Assembly (NCBI GenBank): GCA_022497145.1
Contig: MU385879.1
Coordinates: forward strand, 1 to 64,000
DNA length: 64,000 bases
Direction: 5' to 3'
DNA from: Rostrohypoxylon terebratum
Taxonomy: Eukaryota; Ascomycota; Sordariomycetes; Xylariales; Hypoxylaceae
Position 1 is the first letter of the stretch, and each line of letters starts with the position of its first letter. The notes beneath the pieces were generated by a model. That model saw nothing but the letters and a program-made list of their open reading frames with translations, searched no databases and had not been told where the DNA came from. This document shows, piece by piece, positions 10,850 through 23,736 of this stretch. Position numbers and translations under genes: made by a program.

Positions 10850-13800
10850 TTGCGATGCAGCTACATTCGCTCAAACCTGCGCATAATGCCTCAAACGGCC
10901 AACCATAAAGAACATGACATCGTAAATAAGAAAGAAACAGACACGACGGTTACGACATTCGCTCGGCAAACTCGGAGGCAGTTGGAGAGGGTCGGAGGAG
11001 AAGTCCAAGCATGCGCCACGCAATGGTATAAGAAATACATTTTGGAGACAATATTACGACAGAAGCCCTTGAAACCTTCTAAAGATGGCCGACATATTCC
11101 CTTACGAGTCGAGCACGAAGAAGTCCTCGTCGACGAACGGCGCGGTCACCCGTATATCTCGAATACGATCCGAACCTCGCGATACACCTTAATCGATTTT
11201 ATACCAAAACAGATAATATTTCAATTTACCCGACTAGCAAACTTTTATTTCCTCTGCGTTGGAATTCCTCAAGCGATACCCGGGTTGAGTACGACTGGAA
11301 GTTATACGACTATTCTGCCTCTGCTGTTCTTTGTTCTTTTAACAATTGTGAAAGAGGGTTACGATGATTACAAACGGCATCGGTTAGATAATCTTGAGAA
11401 TGCCAACGCTGCAAGGGTATTGAAACGCAAATCCCCAAATTTAAGTTCACCTCTGTCAACTCGAAGATGGCTCGCGGGTAGACGAAAGGACAGAGAGAAA
11501 GATGTTGAGTCTAGTGGCGATGATTCAGATCCGGAGTATGGATGGAGGCAAGTCAAATGGCAGGATGTCAAAGTGGGTGACATTATCAAACTAGTTCGTG
11601 ATGAGGCCGCGCCTGCGGATCTGGTTCTTTTGTATGCCACCGGGGAGAATGGATTAGCATATATCGACACCATGGACCTCGACGGTGAGACGAATCTTAA
11701 AAGTCGAGAATCTCTTCCGGATTTTAAGGGTTGTCAAACTATCGCTGGCATCCGAAGCTGCCAGGCTGAATTCGTACTCGAGGACCCAAACCCTGACCTA
11801 TATCGTTTCGATGGGCGTGTCACGATAGATGGTCGCACACTTCCATTAACATCCAATGAAGTAGTCTACCGAGGAAGCACGCTTAGAAACACTGAGTATG
11901 CTATTGGCCTCGTTATTAACACCGGAGAGGAGAGTAAGATCCGTCTAAATGCGAATCAACACCCTCAAGCTAAGAAGCCAGCATTGGAATACATCGCCAA
12001 CAAGATTGTCATTGCGTTGGCGCTCTATGTCATTATCTTGACGGTCGGATGTTCTATGGGATACGTTATCTGGCGACAATCCACCGAACAGGAATCATGG
12101 TATGTCTCTATGGCTACCGTGGAATTCAAACAAATCATTATCGGTTATGCGATCATGTTTAATAATGTCATCCCTCTCGCACTCTATGTTACCCTCGAGA
12201 TAACGAGAATTGGGCAGATGCTTTTGTTAAACAATGATGTGGAGATGTACGATGAGGCTACAGACACCCCGGCTCGGTGTAATACCAATACTATCTTGGA
12301 AAACCTCGGTCAAGTCAGCTACATCTTCTCTGACAAGACCGGCACGCTAACAGAGAACGTGATGAAATTTCGCAAGATGAGCATCGCTGGCACATCGTGG
12401 TTACATGAGATGGATATTCAATCCGAAGCTGCGGCGGCGATAGACCAAGATCTCAATGCAAGTACAGCAGTTGCAATGCCACGAAGGTCGAGAGAGGTCG
12501 CTAGTGTGATTCATGAAGATATTGAACTCTATCCCGTATCTTCTCCGTCTTCGAGATTCACACCCCGGTCTGAGAGGAGATCATCATCGCAGTGGAGATC
12601 AAGTGCCCGCCCAGATCATTTGCAGCCGGATGTGACAACCACAGATCTGCTGGAGTATATTCGACTGAGGCCGACGTCGCCATTTGCTAGGCAAGCTAAA
12701 GATTATATCTTATGCATAGCGCTTTGCCACACATGTTTACCCGAAGAAAGGGATGGCAAATTTGACTTTCAAGCCTCATCACCGGATGAGTTAGCGCTTG
12801 TACGTGCCGCTCAAGAATTGGGGTACTTGGTCGCACATCGGTCGTCTCAAGCCGTAACTTTGCAGATCGACAACGGAGACGGCACTCAGAGAACGGAGGT
12901 ATACCAGATCTTGGACGTGATCGAATTCAGCAGCAAGAGAAAACGCATGTCAATTGTTGTGCGTTATCCTGACGGGAGAATCTGCATCATCTGCAAGGGC
13001 GCAGACTCAATGATTCTACCTAGGCTCAGGTTAGCTCATGTAGCAATGCAGAAGGCAACGGAAATTCGTAAAAGTGCTGAGCTCGAACATGAGCTTTTAC
13101 GAAGAAGCGAACAATTGGAGGTGAGAAACAGCTTTGGCGGCCGTCCAAGCCTAACGCTACGACGGAATATCCCAGGAAATCGGAATAGCATTGCTCTTGC
13201 ACAACTTGACGTACCTATCAAAACGCCGACGACCATCGTAAGGAGTAGATCCGTGGAAGCAACCAGGTCGCGACGTTCTGAAGATAGACCTCGCCCGACA
13301 TTAGGTGTTCGAACCACGTCTCTCGAAGTGCCGAATGCTCTATTAAAAGTAAGCCCATCAACGCCACGGCCGTTACCCGAGAAATTTAATTTCCTCGACG
13401 ATACTTCAATTTATGACGAATCAGCAACATTTAGCCGATGTTTCAAACATCTTGATGACTTTGCTACCGAAGGCTTGCGAACCTTACTGTTTGCTCGGAA
13501 ATTCATACCTCCTAGCGAGTATAAAGCATGGAAGAAGATATACAACGATGCGACGACAAGTTTAGTTGATCGCCAGGATATGATCGAAGCAGCGGGCGAA
13601 TTGATTGAGCAATCATTTGATCTCGTCGGAGCAACCGCAATCGAGGATAAACTCCAAGTTGGCGTTCCCGAGACAATCGACAAGCTTCGTCGCGCCAATA
13701 TCAAAATCTGGATGCTGACCGGAGATAAGCGCGAGACCGCCATCAATATTGCACATTCGGCACGGATTTGTCGCCCCGGATCCGACATATTTATCCTGGA

Positions 13801-15148
13801 TTCATCAAAGGGCTCCTTAGAATCACAAATTAGCGACATATCGGAAGATCTCGAGACTGGTTCCACTCACAGCGTTGTTGTCATTGATGGTCAAACTTTA
13901 GCAGTTGTTGAGCAGTCAGCACCACTCACAGATCTCTTCTACACCCTCATACCTAAAATCGACTCTGTGATATGTTGCCGCGCATCGCCCGCTCAAAAAT
14001 CTATGATTGTCAAAGCTATCCGACAACGAGTGCCGACTGCATTAACGCTTGCAATTGGCGATGGTGCGAATGATCTGGCAATGATTTCCACATCCCATGT
14101 CGGAGTCGGAATTTCGGGTAAGGAGGGTCTTCAAGCTGCTCGTGTAGCCGACTATGCTATTGCGAAATTCCGCTTCCTACAGCGACTACTTTTGGTTCAT
14201 GGCCGTTGGAACTACGTTCGCACGGCCAAATTCATTCTCACCACCTTTTGGAAGGAGATGTTCTTTTACTTACCCACGGCGATGTATCAACGCTACAATG
14301 GATACACGGGAACCAGTCTTTACGAGAACTGGAGTTTGACCGTGTTTAACACGTTATTTACGAGTCTGTGTGTCATCTGTCTAGGCATCTGGGAGCAAGA
14401 TCTTAGCGCAGAGACACTCCTTGCCGTGCCTGAATTATACGTACACGGGCAGAGAAATAAAGAGTTAAACATACCTAAATTTGTGCGTTGGATGGCTTCT
14501 GCGGCTTCGGAAGGCGTACTAGTGTGGCTTGGTGTATGGGCTGCCTACAGCGTATTTGGACATGCCCTCGACGATGGGCTCTTTGCCTTAGGCAACTTGG
14601 TGTTTACAGTTGGCGTGATTTGGATCAATTGGAAGATATTGTGAGTCCCCAAATTTAATCGACTCTTACATGTTACTAACGAGCTTTAAAGCATTATCGA
14701 AACACATCACAAGACGCCTATCGTTCTAGGAGCCTTTGGCATCACTATGGCTGGGTGGTGGGCTTGGCAAGCTTTTCTGTCGGGGGTCTATGCTCCACAA
14801 CCTAGCCCCTATCCAGCTAGGAATGGATTTGTTAACACCTTTGGAACGGATCCTGTGTGGTGGGTAACACTTATCATCGTGGTAACAGTGCTCATCTCGG
14901 TAGAGATGACCTACAAGGTCATGAAACGCAATCTGGTGGTCGCAGGCATGTGGAAATGGCCACCGTGGCAGCCTAGGAGCGCCGATGATAGCTTGGAGGA
15001 ATGGGGTTTGGAGGTTTGGCAGGAGTTGGAACAGGATCCAGTTATGCGCGAGCGGCTACGAAGAGCAGCTATGGAGGAAGAGGATGAAGATGAGGGTGAC
15101 GATGAGCGGGACAGCGTCGACCCGGATGATGTAGCCAAAGCGATATGA
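10850..15148 (+). CDS. P4-type ATPase, phospholipid flippase of the Dnf3-like type
   Basis: Two exons, 10850-14640 and 14692-15148, joined by a 51-bp intron (GTGAGT, TTACTAAC branch, AAAG acceptor; phase 2), give 1415 residues. P4-ATPases move aminophospholipids to the cytosolic leaflet of Golgi, endosome or plasma membranes, usually with a Cdc50/Lem3 partner. Visible are TM1-2 (about 115-160), the actuator motif DGETNL (about 278), a membrane IPLALYVTLE in place of the ion-pump PEGL, the phosphorylation site DKTGTLTEN (Asp about 495), the hinge TGDKRETA and GDGANDLAM (about 1070). Two long Ser/Arg-rich insertions, after the phosphorylation site and after KGADSMI, resemble the large loops of Dnf3-class pumps. 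The last transmembrane helices and an acidic tail come from exon 2. The ATG at 10886 (MPQTAN) is an equally good start. Confidence 0.95.
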
Positions 15149-15646
15149 TGGGAAAGCATTTGTTGGCGTTTTGAGTGGGATATACATACCTTAGACTTAA
15201 GTCCACATATACCTTAGTCGGCCTCCGTCTTGGGATGGTCGTTTGGATGAAGTTTTGGATGGATTTCTTTGGGGGCTTTCTAGGATTAGACAGATACCCT
15301 GTGCAATCACAATGCGATATATAGCTAGAGCAAGGCTCGAAGATATCATAACATACTAATTACTCCATACACATTCACTATGTTAAGAACTATTAAGTTC
15401 TGATGTAAAGAATCGTGCCTTCACTCGGAAATCATCGTGTCCCATAATATCTTATTTAAGAGCGAGACATTCGCAGGGGTAGGATACAATGTCTAGTGCC
15501 CTTGAGTTCATGATCTCGTCGCATTTTCATGATGTTTGAAAAGCCTACCTCTAGAGATACCCGCGACCGAGAAACCGACCCACAATTGTCAGCGAAACAC
15601 GCTTAATCCGCGCCATCACTCACAGCATCTCGCAATAAGGGACGCC
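15149..15646. other. convergent intergenic region
   Basis: Between the 3' ends of the flippase and the ABM-like gene. It should hold both 3' UTRs. No gene or repeat of note. Confidence 0.55.
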
Positions 15647-16354
15647 TCACTTGCTGCTCTCAAACGTAGTGTTGCTCACATGGCACAACTCCATCCCCTT
15701 AAGGCTCTCCAGGTTCCGAATCATAGGAATCAGCTGCTTGAACTCCTCGGTATCGCGCGCCTTCATATGCGCATCGACGCTCGTCCACCCGATCGCCGCA
15801 ACCAGAACACGGCTCGGCTCCCCCTTAAACAAAACATCCTTCTCCACCGTCCAGCCCAGCGCAACCTCCCCCGTCATCCCCTTCGCCGTCGCCCCAAGCT
15901 TTCCCAGGAAATCCCTCGCCGTGCCTTCGTGGCCGGCCATCACGGCATCGCTCACGTCCGGCGGGAAGTACATGAACAGCAGCTCAGCGACGGGACTGGA
16001 CCCCTTGTCCCCGTTCAGGACGGAGGGCGGGAACGTGGCGAAGGCGACGTGGTAGGGCGGGCGCCGCGGGTTGCTGGGGCCGAAGGCCGAGGTGTCGATG
16101 ATGGGGCCCATGCGCTGCTGGAAGGGCCCGTAGACGGATGCGTTGGCTGCGAAGGCGCGGTGCGCTTCGAGCGAGTCCCAGTCTGCGAAGAGCCGCAGCT
16201 TGCTGCTGTCCTCGTGCACGCGCGACGAACGCACGCGCTGGCACCCCGGCTGCGCGAGGAGCGTGGCGATGTTCGCTTGGATTGCGGAGGCGATGGCTTC
16301 CGGGGCTAGGTCTGGGTTGATGGGGAGTTGCACGAACTCTGTTACGGGGGCCAT
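15647..16354 (-). CDS. ABM-like dimeric alpha/beta-barrel protein
   Basis: Intronless gene of 235 residues starting MAPVTEFVQLPIN. Layout and motifs fit two copies of the antibiotic-biosynthesis-monooxygenase (dimeric alpha/beta barrel) fold: an N-terminal strand, then VHEDSSKLRLFADWDSLEAH, and a second half with VLVAAIGWTSVDAHMKAR and a terminal strand ELCHVS. Fungal members are small cytosolic proteins mostly of unknown substrate. The coding sequence is far more GC-rich at third codon positions than the flippase or F-box genes on either side. No signal peptide. The fold assignment comes from pattern only; the reaction is unknown. Confidence 0.65.
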   Translation of the reverse strand: MAPVTEFVQLPINPDLAPEAIASAIQANIATLLAQPGCQRVRSSRVHEDSSKLRLFADWDSLEAHRAFAANASVYGPFQQRMGPIIDTSAFGPSNPRRPPYHVAFATFPPSVLNGDKGSSPVAELLFMYFPPDVSDAVMAGHEGTARDFLGKLGATAKGMTGEVALGWTVEKDVLFKGEPSRVLVAAIGWTSVDAHMKARDTEEFKQLIPMIRNLESLKGMELCHVSNTTFESSK

Positions 16355-17137
16355 GGTTGCAGTGCGTGGATTGGGGATGGGGGGGTTGGATGCGGGGTGA
16401 GGGGCAGCGGCTAATGTAGATTGCGATGGTGTTGTCCGAGATTGTATCTATCAAGGGAACTGGTATAAGTAGATTGGTGGCTGTCGTAGAAGCGGTGTGG
16501 TTGTGGAGTTTGAATAGTAGTAATTTTTTTATTCAGCCGTGGCGTCGAGATGTGAGACCTGGGATATTATATTTAAACCTACCTAGTCCCTGGCACCTGG
16601 CAACCGGAGCTATGGTAAGGGGCGAATCCCGTGTCGGATGTCCGTTGCGTGACACGACATACTTAGTGCCTACCTATAGGCTATTAGACAGCTCGTTTGT
16701 TATAGCGGTTAGGATCGGTTCCGAGGGTGCACTATTGATATCTTAGGTACGTCCCACAACATTAGAGACATGTCACTGTGGTTTTCCTTCAAAAGTCCTA
16801 GGTAGCTGGGTAACTGGGTAGCTGGCCGAAGGATTCAAGGCGCTGAGTAAGTAGTACTAGTTTTGAGGTATATATAAGCAAATTACCAACAGTCTGATCA
16901 TGATCGACCTAGCTCCGCACTACCCCCTCGTAACTCTGAGAGCTATTCATAGATAATTAATATAGTAGGCGAATATAATTCTAGAAAAATAAATGTTGCT
17001 ACGTACGGGTATTTCAGATATGTACACTTCAGTATCACCTCGCTCTTTGTGTGACCCGAAAGCCGTCTAGTGATAATTAATAACACCGGCCTGGTGCCGC
17101 CAGTCCCGAGCCCGGAAGTCCCGGAGTTGGCTTTGCC
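16355..17137. other. intergenic, promoter of the ABM-like gene
   Basis: About 780 bp, with AACCTACCTAGTCC near 16577-16590 and a repeated GTAGCTGGGTAACTGGGTAGCTGG near 16801-16825. No gene supported. Confidence 0.55.
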
Positions 17138-18443
17138 TCAGAGCTCGTCCAACCAGTCCAGCAAAGGATTCACGTAGTCGGTAGCGAGTAAAGGACCCAG
17201 CGTAACCCCGTTCTCCTTAGCCAACGGGTAAAGGTCTGCAGGATCTTGCATAAATTCCATATAGTACATCAGAACATACTTGAGTCGTGGCAGCACCTTA
17301 TGCTTCTCTGTTATTAGAAAACGGATCAATTGATAGTCCCGTGGCATAAGTGTCAGCTCGAGGGTGTATCCTGGGGGCGGATATCCGGGAAACACCACAC
17401 CTCGCTCGTTCATGACTCTGACGGAACGAGGGACGATGTTCTCCAGAAGGAGCATCTTCAGATTCGGGGGGAACTTGGTGCGTATGAGCTCCGGCAATGC
17501 CTCATCGTCGCAATAAGCGCTGCCTAGAAGGTAGACAGGGGGTACGCGGAGGAAATGCAGATTTGGGAATTGGGTGAAATCCATTCCTTCATCCGCGAGG
17601 GGAATCTTCCATCGCCATGTGAGGTCCAATATGCGCAAGCTTTCCCGAGCTGAAGCTAAGAGGACGGGATACTGCTTCTCCGAGAAGGGTAGCTGATCGT
17701 TATGACCAATTAAGAGATTTTGCAGCTTAGCCGCTGGGGACATAAGCCGAGACATCGCCTCTTCACTGTACCAACATAATTCGAGAAAGAGCACTCTTAA
17801 CTCGGAATGCTGGAAGTAATCCGCGTCCAATTGTTCAAATGCGGAGAAGTCGATATATGAAATTCGCATTCGCCTCAGCTTCTTATGGCGGAATAAAATG
17901 GCGTCATCCTCCGCGAAAGTGACAGCAGCCCAGCTCTCCCGCTCAATCGAAAAAGTTACTGCCACCTCTTAGCGGATATTTCCTTCTCATAGTATCGCTG
18001 CAAATTCATGTTGTAGATTGTTAGAACTTACAGTTTGTTAAGTTAGGTTGTTCCTTCACGAGCTGGTTCAGAGACCGCCTTTCCTTGTCTTCAATCTTTA
18101 AACACTCTCCGTCATGCTGCATGATTATGCTCTCGAGGTTTGGGAAGAGGACAGACATAAGCTGCCGATAAGCGACTGGATGGAATTCGTCAAGCACGAG
18201 AAAGTGTATGTAGCCCACAACGTGAGGTCGCCTGAGCAAAAAGTCTACGAAACCAGCGGTATCATTGTAAGTGCCTGTTTTGATAAATACTTTTCTGTAT
18301 AACAATGGCTCAACGATTTCTCTTGCCTGTTGACAGGTCCGCAGAAAAGAGGCCTGGCATTCAGGGCTGAGATATCGTAATATCCACCATTGTATTTCCA
18401 GCGGGAGGCGGAATAGATCGCCGCCGCTTTTATTCGAGGCCAT
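17138..18443 (-). CDS. F-box protein with leucine-rich C-terminal region
   Basis: Two exons, 18032-18443 and 17138-17958, joined by a 73-bp intron (GTAAGT donor, GGCAG acceptor, phase 1) that rebuilds NLTNLTFSIE, a leucine-rich-repeat-like join. The start chosen is MASNKSGGDLFRLPLEIQ (410 residues); an upstream in-frame ATG at 18485 would add 14. The F-box spans about residues 10-50 (LFRLPLEIQWWILRYLSP ... FLRTCQQAREIVEPLLYRKV). F-box proteins link substrates to Skp1-Cullin1 ubiquitin ligases. The rest has irregular Leu-rich segments (LRVLFLELCWYS, LRILDLTWRW, LKMLLLENI) suggesting a degenerate LRR binding surface. The substrate cannot be told. Family call good for the F-box, weaker for the repeats. 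Confidence 0.78.
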
Positions 18444-19299
18444 TATGAGATATTTTGTAAGAGTTATCAAGTTATCGATCATCAAAGAAGAACGGATGAG
18501 ACATGGATGACGATGGCGGAGAAGGGAGAACCATTCAGTCCCTAATCAGCGGTGGTTTTGAAGTGGGATTTAAGGAGAACAATTAAGTTCCAAGGGGTCG
18601 AGTGTTAATAGCTGCTAGCCCCGCCGGGTCCCTGGGGCAATGGGCAGTGGGCACCTACTAAGCACATCCATCCATACCACCAAACACTAAACACCACCAA
18701 CCAATAATGTATTGTGGACCAGGACTATATGCTCCGGCCTAGCAATATTTGTTGCATAAACCCATGAGGCCATAGCGGCATCTACCGACAGCATTCTACT
18801 CCGGTAGTATCTACAATTCAGCATCCGATACTACCAAATCTCGAAGCTAAGACACCACTGAAGACTAGTCGATTTTCAGAACCAATCCGACCATACCAGT
18901 GATACTCTAATGCGAGAATCAGAGTGTATAAGAGGGGGCGCACTTAACGAAATTAAACCTATTATACATTGAGCTCTTATACATTGTCACCATAGCACAA
19001 CGCACGAGCTTCAATGACGTCATATAACTCAGCACGTCGGATCAGACCGCCGACATGCTACCTCAAAACTCATAAAATCACTTCATCACGTGGATCGAAA
19101 ATACCTTAGGCTCTCAAAGCATAACTCACTCGGCTTTGCGAATCCAAGCCGCACCTTTAATTAAGGTATACGCTATTAAGCATATCTCTCTGTTGATACA
19201 CAGGCTTGCACGCTTCTCTAACCCATACTTTTTCTTTTTTCCGACCTTCGATGATTATCCATATTGCTGCAAGTCGCCAGGGTCCTTTCGATGTTCCGC
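18444..19299. other. intergenic between F-box and TPR-like genes
   Basis: About 860 bp, including the F-box promoter and the 3' flank of the next minus-strand gene. No gene recognised. Confidence 0.55.
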
Positions 19300-21632
19300 T
19301 CAAGCCGGCTCCGTAGCCGACTCCGTAGCTTCCGGCTCTGTAACCTCGGGTTCCTTCTCGGGGTCCGGCTCAGCGGCTTTCTTGCCAGGTCTCGATTTCT
19401 TCTTGCGCTTCGTTGTGCCCACACCAGGGCCTGTAGGCGCCTCGCGGATCCATCTGGCCACAGCTTCCGCGCGCTCGGTCAGGATGGGATACTCTCTGCC
19501 GTCATCGACGGCCCAGCGCTTGGGACCTGTGCTGGGACTCGGGGTACCGCCGTTCAACGAGTTGGCGTGGTCCGCCTCAGCCCGGCGCTGTCGAGCGAGA
19601 ATAGCAGCCTTGAAGCTAGCTTCATCGTTGACGCGTTCATCTTCCAGGGCCTCTAATATGGCCTGTTGGCGCATCCGTTCCTTCCGTTGCTCGTCCGTTT
19701 CGGGGGTGCCGGTGGTAATGGCCAGCGCGTTCGCCGCGACTGCGGCGGACGTGCCCAGTGCCGCCGAAATGGGTGTAGGCAGTGGCGCGGGAGCGCAAAG
19801 CGCTTCCCAGCTCGAGGCGAGTTCGATCCAGTTCTCTGCTCTACGGAGAACCTCGATCCAATCCGCTCGCGCAGGGGACCGGCTGGCTTGAAATACCGGG
19901 TACCCATCTGCTAGACGAGCAAGGCGGGCAACCATGTGCGCATGTCGTTGCAATTCTTTGGATGAAGTCTGCATGAGGGTATGACACAACAAGAGTGAAT
20001 GTAACGCGTCAGTAAGTAACGGGTGATAAGTAACTACTTCGCTAGTTGTCTGGATTTTATCAGCAGCTGCAGAGCCCGGATACACGATATCTGTCGAGGG
20101 ATATGGCGGTAGGTCTGCTGGTGGTGTTGCCGAGAATAGCGATGCTAACTCGTACACCTTGTGACCAGGAGAGGCGCCCGTGGGACTACCTGGATCCTGA
20201 GACCCATGCCGAGATTGGCCATAGTACTTCTTGCTACGATGAGTTGCTTGGTTGACCTGACGGCTAAAGTCGTCTGAAATTTCGATAGGTAGGTTGGGCG
20301 AATAGTGGAAATGCCTGAAATATTCCATGTAATCCCTCAACGCGCGTTTAGCAAAATGGCGCACCGTTTTGCGCATTTCAAGTTGCCTCTTCGTGGGGCC
20401 TTTATCTTCTACATCCCTCTCGGCCTCCTGTTGCTCTGCAACTCCATTAGCGTTGCCATTGCTAGACCCATTCGTTCCGTTTGTGCCGTTCCGCGAGTTC
20501 CCATTTTGCTCATTGGATGAATTAGGGAGTGCATGTGGGACGTGATCACATGCTAAAGTGAGGTAGCAGCCTGCGCGTTGAAACAGAAGTTGTACTTCCG
20601 TGCTACTCGGTTGGTTCGCCTCGTCGATAGGGGTTTGGTCTCGTCGTCGTCGGATCTTCTGTTCTAGTTGCATCGTTTCATCTACTGCGGGCTTGTTATG
20701 TCGTGGTTGCTGAAGACGATACACGCTAAGCGCAGACGTGAGATCCTGGACGGCACCTTCAAAATCCTCTTTAAACATGCGGACGATGGCGCGGGTCCTC
20801 AAAGGCTCGCACTCGGAAGGACGCTGGCTAATTATTAGATCCAAGGCGCGGAAGTCGGTACACTCTGCGAGTTGTCTGGATGGGATCTTTTCATGGAAGA
20901 AATGTACGTAGTTGGCGTCGGGGTCGTTGGGTGATCTTTGTAATACGAGCCCGGCGACGTTCTCTAAGGTGGACGTAGATTGCATAGTAGCAACACTCGA
21001 GGCTATTTCGTCGAGATGGTAGGCGCGCGACAACTTCTGGGTGGCTTGTTCTCGCATTCGAAATTTTCTTTCTGGACTAAGCTTTGCGCCGGCATTATTC
21101 CCAAACCCGAGTCCTAAAGCTTGCATGTGATGCGCAGCTCCTCCTCCAAACGAACTAGATAGAGTCGAAGAGGCGACCCCATTAGCCGCCCGTACGGCCA
21201 AATCGGTCGCACCATCCACAAGCTGTCTTATCTTGACCAAATCGTAGAACACTGCCGGATCGACGGGTCGCGGTAGAGGCATGTAGTAATTGGCATTGGC
21301 GAGAGTGACGAGGACTTCGAGGGGTAATTGTAGCCATGGGCCGTGGAAGGAAGAGATATAACGCCAATGCCTGTTGAAATTGGTAAGCTAGAAGTTCAAG
21401 ATGGATATGGTGGATATGATGGAAATGGGGGAAAGACATAGTCGTGAACTCACTTATTCCGGCAAATGATTAGCGAGGGCGACGAAGATAGGGGTTTGAG
21501 AGGATTGGACTTCTTCTTATTTGTCGTCGAGGTCGCTGTCGAGGCTGCCGGGGTTGTCGAAGGTTCTGCAGCAGTCTGTGGCTCCAGGTTAGGAGACTCG
21601 CCCACTGCGGGCTTCTTGTTCTTTTTCCCCAT
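19300..21632 (-). CDS. conserved fungal protein with TPR-like architecture
   Basis: Two exons, 21454-21632 and 19300-21370, across an 83-bp intron (GTGAGT donor, TTTCAACAG acceptor, phase 2), give 749 residues. The join creates SLIICRNKHWRYISSFHGPW, then LQLPLEVLVTLANANYY, which is contiguous and reads like one conserved block. The N-terminus is Lys-rich (MGKKNKKP) and low-complexity. Residues 80-270 hold helical pairs with LRTRAIVRMFKEDFEGAVQDL, typical of a TPR unit, and a later helical block includes LLTDALHSLLLCHTLMQTS. The C-terminal 60 residues are KRKKKSRPGKK followed by Glu/Pro/Thr repeats, likely disordered and possibly a nuclear signal. I know no named function. The protein looks intact and single-copy-like. 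Confidence 0.75.
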
Positions 21633-22221
21633 TGCGCATTGGTGGTAGGATATTCGTAAAATGTAATGTCGTAGTAAATAGGAATGATTAATCGCTTAAC
21701 GGTAGCATAACCGAGAACGATTGAACGAAGGGCGAACCCCAACGATAATATTCCGTCGTGTTTCGCGAAATAACGGCAACGGTGGTTATTTGGTTAGAAA
21801 TTATGTAAACCTACTAGGTAGGTAGATAAATGTTGGCTAATGAAGTTGTATAGAAAACCTTCAATTGCGTCGGCCGATTCTTATCGCTGCACGCTAGGTG
21901 TAACTCCCCTCTATCAGCACGTGATGACCTTTTTCTTATTCTTTCCTGCCAGCCTGCCAGGCGATTTCCCTGTTTCTTAGATAGATCACAGTACCTACCG
22001 CTATTAATACAGTAAGAATGCGCCTCGCGATTTCTAACCTTGCGGTTATATATATCGGAGGCAAGTGCCTCACGGTAGCACTGTGCTCGCACAATGAATC
22101 TATTAACGTTTGTAGACAATAGGTACTATGGAAGGAGCAGAAAGAGGTAAGCGTAAGCACAAGTTGCGAATAGGAAACCTTATTCACCAAACAACCCGAA
22201 AGATAAAGTTTCCAATTTGAC
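21633..22221. other. intergenic
   Basis: Promoter side of the TPR-like gene and 3' side of the M20 gene. Contains CCTACTAGGTAGGTAG near 21811-21826. No gene supported. Confidence 0.55.
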
Positions 22222-23736
22222 TCATTCCCCTTTAATTTCTCTTCTCCATGATCTCTTCACTTCCTCCAGTAGTCCTTCTTCCGTCAAAACATCCAGAGCA
22301 GTGCCAGCAAGAGCCTTTCCTACTCGGAGACATCTCTCAAAAGCAACCCTCGTTCCGGCCGCCTTCGCAAATTCAGGATTATGAGGCCCGTTCCCTCCTG
22401 GTCCCGGTGGGATGGCAAAACCTGCGTTTAAGCTAGGCATAGCATAGCTTATATCACCTTGATCCGTACTGGCCATCGTTCGCCCTTCAACCTCATCCTG
22501 GTCATCATTTCCCGGAATTGGCCGTAGGGGAGATAGTGCATTGAAGTATTTTCTGTAAGAGGCGCCCAGCACTCGATTGGGGACATGGTCGGCGTAAGAC
22601 TGCACCGGAGTCATCTTGAGCGTTGCACCTGTTGCTGTTGCTCCAGCTTCAAAGCACGCGTCAACCTTCTTCTTCAACTCCTTGACCCTATCTTGGGTAT
22701 TGGCGCGCGTCACAAAATTACCGGCCGTGTAAGCGTGGATCACATTCGGTCGAACCCCGCCATCCGTGATATTTCCTTGGATGACATCACCTGGCATCGT
22801 TTGCTGGCGGAGCACGGACAGTGAATTATAGGCCGTAATTAACGCATCCAGTGCGTTAATTCCCAGCCAAGGGCTTGCCGCAGCATCTACATCCCTCGGG
22901 ATCAGTACCTATTTTCCTGAGTATGATCAGTAACAGAATCACTTACGAGCCTCACGTCCAAAATATTCAACTTTAAATGCGGTATATGCGGAAGTCCGCA
23001 TCAACGCAGTGTCTGCCGTGATGCCAGGATGGGATATCAAGTTGATGTCAACGTTATAATCCCGGTAGGCTCCAGCTTCCAACAGTTTGATTTTCCCTCC
23101 TCCACCTATTATCGCAAAGTCAGAATTCGTGAGTTTCGCAAACAATTATCATCATTTAATGTCAATGATTCGGCGATTTTACAGATGGTCAAGCCTTACC
23201 TTCCTCGGCGGGAGTTCCGAACATGACAACTTTCCCACCTAATCCGTACTCTTCCATTATTTTTGCTGTCGCCAATCCGCCCGCTACGGATGCGGTAGCG
23301 ATAAGGTTATGACCGCACGCATGTCCAATCCCATCCAGCGCGTCTACACAATCATATTAGAATTGATCATCCACCGATTCAAGGACGACATACCCATTTC
23401 CACATTAAACGACACCACAGGTCCTTTCTTCTTGCTATCGAAGACAGCGACCCAAGCAGTCGCCAAGCCATAGGCAGATGGAATCACTTTCCATCCTGGT
23501 CTGCTAGCCATGAACTTTGTCAGAGTCTCATGAGCAATGAATTCCTCGTAGCCGAGTTCGGGGTTGTCATGAATCTTCTTGTTGACAGGCCATAAGTCAT
23601 CTGCTATGGTATCAATGAAGTCACTTATCTCGCCAAGATAGCCGAGCTTGGATTGTGCGAAGTCGGCATCTTCATGGCTGATGAAGACGTAGTCGTCAAT
23701 TTGCCCTTCCATGGCGCTGGGACAACACTTGGACAT
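22222..23736 (-). CDS. M20-family amidohydrolase (PM20D2/M20D-like)
   Basis: Four exons (23394-23736, 23200-23343, 22947-23105, 22222-22886) with introns of 50, 94 and 60 bp give 436 residues; all phases match. The enzyme should cleave an amide or dipeptide bond with a di-metal centre in the cytosol. Metal and catalytic landmarks are present: Asp115 in DALDGIGHACGHNL with His122 and His126, the Glu161-Glu162 pair in TPAEEGGGG, SHPG for the third-site His, and GPHNPEF near the C-terminus. REAHAAASPW begins the dimerisation domain. The start MSKCC may be replaced by MEGQIDDY (23712). It shares a 0.65-kb promoter with the divergent Dal5-like carrier. Intact; the substrate is not determined. Confidence 0.93.

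Noticed and set aside
15536..16309. 257-residue plus-strand frame opposite the ABM-like gene
   Set aside because: His/Arg-rich antisense frame produced by the GC-rich codons of the minus-strand gene.
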